From NCBI GenBank assembly GCA_024709285.1, contig JANJWY010000030.1, forward strand, positions 1-9,182: a DNA stretch of 9,182 bases. Reading direction: 5' to 3'. A program made the translations under genes and the position numbers. Of this stretch, positions 5,231 to 9,182 are shown piece by piece. Numbering within the stretch: the stretch's first letter is position 1; the number at the start of each line of letters is the position of its first letter. This DNA comes from Erysipelotrichaceae bacterium (lineage in GTDB: Bacteria; Bacillota_I; Bacilli_A; Erysipelotrichales; Erysipelotrichaceae). Under the pieces are notes generated by a model, which saw only the letters and a program-made list of their open reading frames with translations, made no database searches and had not been told where the DNA came from.

Positions 5231-7508
5231 TGCATGTTCTTTCCATGATTTCTTTTTGTACATCTTTATCCAGATTGACATAGCGTGCACTGAAACCGCC
5301 AACCCGCACGATCAAGTCGCGATGGTTTTGAGGATTGTGATAGGCATCGATCAAGTCCGCCTGACTGACGATATTGACCATCAGCTGCGGTCCGCCTTTT
5401 TTGAAATAAGTCTTAAACAATGCCTGAATTTTCTTTCGTTCCTGATCGAACATCCGCTTGGAAAACTTGATGTTTTGAACGGTGCCGGCATTGATATCGG
5501 CACGGATTTTCGCCAGGGAATTAAGCATGGCGGTCGGCCCGTTAATATCGGCACCGCTTTGGGGATTGTTGGCGTTGGACATGTACATACCGGCGATCCG
5601 GCCATCGGGTGAACTGGCGGTCGCCCGTCCCCACTCCGTGTTGACTTGATTGTTGATCACAACGACCAGCCAACTGTCCAATCCGACTTTCTCGGCTTGC
5701 TTGGCCACGTGTGAGCAGGTGAATTCATGAAGCCATACGGCCAGTTGATCGACTTCATCGTCATCATTGCCAAACTTCGGCAAATCGGTCATCTTACGGC
5801 GTAAGTTTTCATGTCCGTCAAAATCATGAGCCAGAATATCTTGTAACTGACTCATGGTCAAAACCTTGTCTTCAAATACGAGTTTCTTTATGGCATATAG
5901 CGAATCAGCCGCATTGATATTGCCATACATTTCATTGGTTCCGCCCAAATGGAAGACACCGCCATCCAACACCATTTTACCGCGATTGATACAATCGTCG
6001 GTTAGAATGCTGGTAAAGATGAAACCGATTTGCTCATTCATTACTTTGTACGACTGCGCGTGTGCTTGTCCACCGGATTCAATATAATATGCTAATTGTT
6101 GTTTATATAGTTCAAGGAATTCCTCAAAAGCAGATATTTCACTCATTTTCTTAACGTTTAGCGGTCCCAGTTTGTATTGATAATCCCACTGATCGACACC
6201 ATCATGAACCAGAATGGTCAAGCTTTTCAAAAGATTGATGCAGACATTGGGTGTTCCGACGCCTTTGCCAGCCAAGACAAATTCACCGCAGCCAAAAGGA
6301 ACGTAATTGCAGGCTGTGGTATAATCGACGTTCATCGTCTTCATGACTGCATCGATATTGACATCATCGTTATACAGAATCGGATAGGTAATGCCGGTAG
6401 AAATGCTGTCCATCGCCTTTTCCATGATTTGAGGATCCATACCTTCATAAAAGCGCAAAGTGAACTGCGGTTCGACCATCTGTGCCCGCTTGGTCACTTC
6501 GATGGCCAACTTACAAAATACGTCCGCATTTTTCTCGTTGCGTCGGCCTTTGCCTCCGACAATGACTCGTCCGTTGACATTGGTACGCTTGACTTCAATC
6601 AAGCGCCATTGTGATTCAATCAAATCCATGGCTTCGGCTTCACTGAGACGGCCCGAATTCAGATCACTGACCAGATAGTCGCCTAAATAATCATCCATGC
6701 GTCCGTAATTAACGACACCGGCCATGGATGAATACAGCCATGCCAGTTGCATTGCGGAAAGGAAGGAAGAGGGTTTATCGTTGCGGATTTCCTTCAGAGC
6801 ATCAAGAAGTGTAACCAATTGACATCTGCGGTCATCACTTAACGACTCACTAAGCGTATTTTTGACTTCTGCGATGTGATGGTCAATGACTTTTTGAAGC
6901 AACTGCAATGCCTGAATCATGCTTTCATATTCGATCATGGATGACGGATTTTCTGATTTCTTTGATTCGATAAGCCCGATAAGACCATCGATCCCATAAT
7001 CCAGCAGTTTATTGTAATCCAAATACATTCCGCTGAAACGTGCGGTAATGATTACCGGATAACGTACATCTACAAACGGTCCCATCACATTTTCCAAAAG
7101 ATTGTCTCTGTAGAATATTTCGCGGGTGTCATGGAGTTTCCAGTAGGCGATGAGGTCATCAATGGTTGAGTGGTACTTCTTTTCCATTCGACTTCTCAGT
7201 TTGGCCATTTGGTCGAATCGGCAGTAATGTCCGGGAGCTCCGACACTGGTTACCGAGCCAAATCCGATCGGCAGGGCATCATATCTTCCGACGATCCGAT
7301 CACCATTGTACATAGGACGAAACACTTTCGGAAACAATACATTCAGACATGCGATTTCCCGTTCTAACTTCTGATCATCTGAAAATCGTCTGTGCGTTTC
7401 AGTATATTCGACCATGATTTCCAATTGTTCCACATCACTTTTATAGAGTGGTTCCTTGGGTGCCACGGCTACATTTTGTTCATTTTTCTTTAGAATTCGC
7501 TCAATCAT
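5223..7508 (-). CDS. Glycyl radical enzyme of the PFL/dehydratase superfamily, substrate unknown
   Basis: A 761-residue glycyl radical enzyme, close to the usual length. The C-terminal glycyl radical loop is RVGGFSA (residues 735-741), with G738 as the radical site. The active-site loop is NYVPFGCGEF (401-410): C407 is the thiyl radical cysteine, and E409 sits at the Cys-x-Glu spacing seen in diol dehydratases, choline TMA-lyase and related eliminases and decarboxylases. Pyruvate formate-lyase itself has adjacent cysteines, so this is not a formate acetyltransferase. Other family landmarks are APGHYCRFD (91-99), GGTNEMYGN (522-530), AADSLYAIKKLVF (533-545) and SPDGRIAG...SGADINGPTA (633-660). 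Family members act in the cytoplasm and are inactivated by oxygen. An AAAGGAG site (7514-7520) precedes the ATG. It is first in an operon with activase and regulator. The likely chemistry is dehydration, another elimination or C-C cleavage. GCGE instead of the common GCVE sets it apart. Confidence 0.93.
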   Translation of the reverse strand: MIERILKKNEQNVAVAPKEPLYKSDVEQLEIMVEYTETHRRFSDDQKLEREIACLNVLFPKVFRPMYNGDRIVGRYDALPIGFGSVTSVGAPGHYCRFDQMAKLRSRMEKKYHSTIDDLIAYWKLHDTREIFYRDNLLENVMGPFVDVRYPVIITARFSGMYLDYNKLLDYGIDGLIGLIESKKSENPSSMIEYESMIQALQLLQKVIDHHIAEVKNTLSESLSDDRRCQLVTLLDALKEIRNDKPSSFLSAMQLAWLYSSMAGVVNYGRMDDYLGDYLVSDLNSGRLSEAEAMDLIESQWRLIEVKRTNVNGRVIVGGKGRRNEKNADVFCKLAIEVTKRAQMVEPQFTLRFYEGMDPQIMEKAMDSISTGITYPILYNDDVNIDAVMKTMNVDYTTACNYVPFGCGEFVLAGKGVGTPNVCINLLKSLTILVHDGVDQWDYQYKLGPLNVKKMSEISAFEEFLELYKQQLAYYIESGGQAHAQSYKVMNEQIGFIFTSILTDDCINRGKMVLDGGVFHLGGTNEMYGNINAADSLYAIKKLVFEDKVLTMSQLQDILAHDFDGHENLRRKMTDLPKFGNDDDEVDQLAVWLHEFTCSHVAKQAEKVGLDSWLVVVINNQVNTEWGRATASSPDGRIAGMYMSNANNPQSGADINGPTAMLNSLAKIRADINAGTVQNIKFSKRMFDQERKKIQALFKTYFKKGGPQLMVNIVSQADLIDAYHNPQNHRDLIVRVGGFSARYVNLDKDVQKEIMERTCND

Positions 7509-7513
7509 ACAGG

Positions 7514-7520
7514 CTCCTTT
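7514..7520 (-). promoter_or_regulatory. Ribosome binding site of the glycyl radical enzyme gene
   Basis: AAAGGAG on the minus strand, five bases before the ATG at 7508. It is a strong site, supporting this start and high expression. Confidence 0.8.
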
Positions 7521-7536
7521 ATTACTTCACATTGAA

Positions 7537-7565
7537 ATTATAGGACTGTTCATCCAGCAAGTCAA
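7537..7565 (-). promoter_or_regulatory. Sigma-A type promoter of the glycyl radical enzyme operon
   Basis: On the minus strand TTGACT (7565-7560) is followed by an exact 17-base spacer and a perfect TATAAT (7542-7537). Transcription would start near 7530, leaving a leader of about 22 bases with the ribosome site. This is the best promoter match in the window. Confidence 0.75.
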
Positions 7566-7570
7566 TGAAA

Positions 7571-7750
7571 TCTGACAAATTTGTTAATACAAATATTTAA
7601 ACTGAAAAAATGGTCCGACAAATTCTGAATTATTGTGATAAATTTTGATAAAAACCGAGTTTCGTGCAAGAAAATGTAGGATTATTGGATTTTTGCGTCG
7701 AAAATATGGTTTTTCTGCGATAAATAATGACACATTCTGATAATTTATGA
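7571..7750. repeat. Five imperfect copies of a YGAYAAATT-like motif
   Basis: Similar plus-strand words occur at 7571-7583 (TCTGACAAATTTG), 7614-7628 (TCCGACAAATTCTGA), 7634-7648 (TGTGATAAATTTTGA), 7715-7730 (CTGCGATAAATAATGA) and 7736-7750 (TCTGATAATTTATGA). Two pairs are 20 bases apart, taking the G of GA as reference. The first copy shares bases with the palindrome at 7579-7594. They could be binding sites for a shared regulator of both divergent transcripts, or chance in AT-rich DNA. Apart from these words, the two promoters and the palindrome, the 306-base gap between the two genes (7509-7814) shows no small ORF or RNA gene that I can support. Confidence 0.35.
7579..7594. promoter_or_regulatory. 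Palindrome, candidate GntR/UTRA operator
   Basis: ATTTGT-TAAT-ACAAAT is a perfect six-base inverted repeat around a four-base centre. Size and AT-rich TTGT...ACAA shape resemble operators of UTRA-type GntR repressors such as TreR. It lies 13 bases upstream of the -35 of the glycyl radical enzyme promoter. The link to the GntR protein of this operon is inference. A site upstream of -35 is less usual for a simple repressor. Confidence 0.4.
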
Positions 7751-7755
7751 AAGTA

Positions 7756-7784
7756 TTTGCAACTATAATATTCTATGCTATAAT
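7756..7784 (+). promoter_or_regulatory. Promoter of the long-form phosphomannose isomerase gene
   Basis: A perfect TATAAT (7779-7784) is preceded directly by TGC, making an extended -10. A -35-like TTTGCA (7756-7761) lies 17 bases upstream. The predicted start is near 7791, with a leader of about 24 bases ending in the ribosome site. A second TATAAT at 7764-7769 has no good -35. Confidence 0.65.
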
Positions 7785-7802
7785 GACTTTAGACGAAAAA
7801 TC

Positions 7803-7808
7803 GGAGGG
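7803..7808 (+). promoter_or_regulatory. Ribosome binding site deciding the start of the long ManA homologue
   Basis: GGAGGG lies six bases before the ATG at 7815 and only three bases before the adjacent ATG at 7812. Spacing therefore favours 7815. Confidence 0.75.
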
Positions 7809-7814
7809 CAAATG

Positions 7815-9182
7815 ATGAACGATAATAAGTACAGACCCAACCCGCTGATCGATATCCAGTCCGTTACTTCCGGGATTTTTGAAGGTTTTGATGAGATTGG
7901 AAAAGTTATAAAAAATGAGTGCAGAAATTTTCGTTATGTTGCCATTGAGACTTATCCGGGTACCGACAAGAAATCATTGATTGCCGGTTTGGGACATTTG
8001 TTTGATGCTGTCGTTGATACCGATGAGGTAATGTTTTCAGATGAACAGCTCAATGAAATACTTTTCGATGATTTGACAGACGACCGGGTTTTCGGACGTT
8101 TGACACATAAAAAGATAGAGCATATTACAGATTCTTTGAAATTCTCTCAGTTAGTTGAAAAACTGAGTACGATGAATGGCAAGATACTTTTAATCGGCTT
8201 TGGTTCAAGCCGGCTGGTTGACAAGGCTTGCGTCATTTTTACCAGCGTGACCCGTTGGGAGATTCAGATGCGTTTCAGAAACAAATCGATGGATAACTAT
8301 AATGCCGGTAATTTCGGAGAAGATCCGTTGCGCATGTTTAAGCGCGGATACTTCGTTGACTGGCGGATTGCGGATAATTATAAAGATTCCATATGGCATA
8401 ACGTGGATTATGTCATGGATACCGATGTGGCTGATCAGCCGAAAATGTTGGCGAAAGACAGTTTTATGAAGGCGTTAAAAGAAGTTGTCAGTAAACCGTT
8501 CTCCATGGTGCCCTATTTTGATCCGGGTGTCTGGGGCGGACAATGGATGAAAGAAAAGTGCAATCTGAATCCGGATAAGGCAAATTATGCCTGGTCGTTC
8601 AATGGGGTTCCGGAAGAGAATGCCTTGACCATCCGGATTGCTGATCGGTATATGACCTTTCAGGCGATGGATGCTGTCATGCGTTATCCCGAAGAACTGA
8701 TGGGAAGAATGAATGTTGCACGTTTTGGCAGAGAGTTTCCGATCCGGTTTGACTTCCTCGATACGATGGAAGGCGGACATTTATCGCTTCAAGTCCATCC
8801 GCTGACCGATTACATACAACGTCAGTTCGGTATGCATTATACCCAGGATGAGTCGTATTACATTCTTGATGCCAAAGAAGATGCGCATGTGTATCTTGGT
8901 GTTAAAAACGGTGTGAAACTTGATGATTTGATGGAAGATCTTCAGCTGGCAAATGCCGGTGAGAAGTTCTTCGATGATGAATTGTATATCAATAAAATCC
9001 CGGCAAAGAAACATGACCATTTCCTGATTCCGGCAGGTACGATTCACTGTTCGGGCCGAAATTCGATGGTTTTGGAAATCAGTGCTACGCCGTACATATT
9101 TACTTTCAAAATGTGGGACTGGGGGCGTTTGGGCATGGATGGCATGCCGCGTCCGGTTCACTTGGCTCATGCTGAAAAAGTG
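7815..9182 (+). CDS. Long-form class I mannose-6-phosphate isomerase homologue with extra N-terminal domain (3' end missing)
   Basis: The gene is open from ATG 7815 through 456 codons and leaves the window. Residues 1 to about 230 form an extra domain absent from ordinary ManA. It contains YVAIETYPGTDKKS (41-54), which looks like a kinase P-loop strand that has lost the GxxxxGK glycines, plus VTRWEIQMRF (145-154) and FKRGYFVDWRIAD (175-187). From about 231 a ManA cupin domain follows: PGVWGG (237-242), LSLQVHP with Q326 and H328, QDESYYIL with E346, and GTIHCSG with H411. All four metal ligands are kept, but the catalytic Arg of TYRLYDYDR is Lys here (TFKMWDWGR, K432). I believe similar proteins of about 580-590 residues are annotated as class I mannose-6-phosphate isomerases, so roughly 125-135 residues are missing. 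It is transcribed divergently from the glycyl radical enzyme operon. Isomerase activity is unproven. Confidence 0.85.
   Translation, partial: MNDNKYRPNPLIDIQSVTSGIFEGFDEIGKVIKNECRNFRYVAIETYPGTDKKSLIAGLGHLFDAVVDTDEVMFSDEQLNEILFDDLTDDRVFGRLTHKKIEHITDSLKFSQLVEKLSTMNGKILLIGFGSSRLVDKACVIFTSVTRWEIQMRFRNKSMDNYNAGNFGEDPLRMFKRGYFVDWRIADNYKDSIWHNVDYVMDTDVADQPKMLAKDSFMKALKEVVSKPFSMVPYFDPGVWGGQWMKEKCNLNPDKANYAWSFNGVPEENALTIRIADRYMTFQAMDAVMRYPEELMGRMNVARFGREFPIRFDFLDTMEGGHLSLQVHPLTDYIQRQFGMHYTQDESYYILDAKEDAHVYLGVKNGVKLDDLMEDLQLANAGEKFFDDELYINKIPAKKHDHFLIPAGTIHCSGRNSMVLEISATPYIFTFKMWDWGRLGMDGMPRPVHLAHAEKV

Noticed and set aside
7748..7761. TGAAAGTATTTGCA, considered as a catabolite-repression (cre) site
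   Set aside because: It lacks the central CG that defines cre sites and overlaps the -35 by composition; the match is too degenerate.
7812..7814. ATG at 7812 as start of the long ManA homologue
   Set aside because: The GGAGGG site would be only three bases away; the next ATG at 7815 has better spacing. The difference is a single Met.
8205..9170. Minus-strand open frames inside the long ManA homologue (8205-8399, 8475-8780, 8781-9170)
   Set aside because: They are shadows of the plus-strand frame, which is open for 456 codons with clear ManA motifs, a promoter and a ribosome site.

Overview
The window reads as a compact chromosomal carbohydrate-metabolism region from a low-to-mid GC Gram-positive bacterium (Bacillota). 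Strong AGGAGG-type ribosome sites, sigma-A style promoters, a GntR/UTRA regulator, Bacillota-style short class I phosphomannose isomerases and an oxygen-sensitive glycyl radical enzyme all point to an anaerobe or facultative anaerobe. An Erysipelotrichia-like host is my guess, not a demonstrated assignment. TGG codes for Trp and TGA ends four genes, so the standard bacterial code applies.

Layout. Positions 1-1743 (+) are the end of one operon: the 3' tail of an amidohydrolase resembling NagA, a class I phosphomannose isomerase-like gene (manA copy 1) whose start overlaps the NagA stop, and a deoxyribose-phosphate aldolase (deoC). Facing it on the minus strand is a TIM-barrel sugar isomerase/epimerase (1708-2580), whose 3' end overlaps deoC by 36 bases. 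Divergent from that gene is a second class I phosphomannose isomerase (2688-3623, manA copy 2), which ends one base from the stop codon of the facing GntR regulator. Positions 7508-3625 (-) form a three-gene operon: a glycyl radical enzyme, its radical-SAM activase and a GntR/UTRA regulator. Its promoter lies in a 306-base AT-rich divergent region. From there a third phosphomannose isomerase homologue leaves on the plus strand (7815 to the window end, incomplete); it is a long form with an extra N-terminal domain of about 230 residues.

How they may work together. All enzymes handle sugars, sugar phosphates or compounds derived from them: deacetylation (NagA-like), aldose-ketose isomerisation (three ManA homologues), epimerisation or isomerisation (TIM barrel), aldol cleavage of a deoxy sugar phosphate (DeoC), and a radical elimination, dehydration or C-C cleavage (glycyl radical enzyme). 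The glycyl radical enzyme has a Cys-Gly-Glu active-site loop and I cannot assign it to a characterised substrate class. With its activase, its own regulator and repeated motifs in its upstream region, it is the best candidate for an undescribed pathway here. No transporter, RNA gene, mobile element, CRISPR array or convincing rho-independent terminator was seen.
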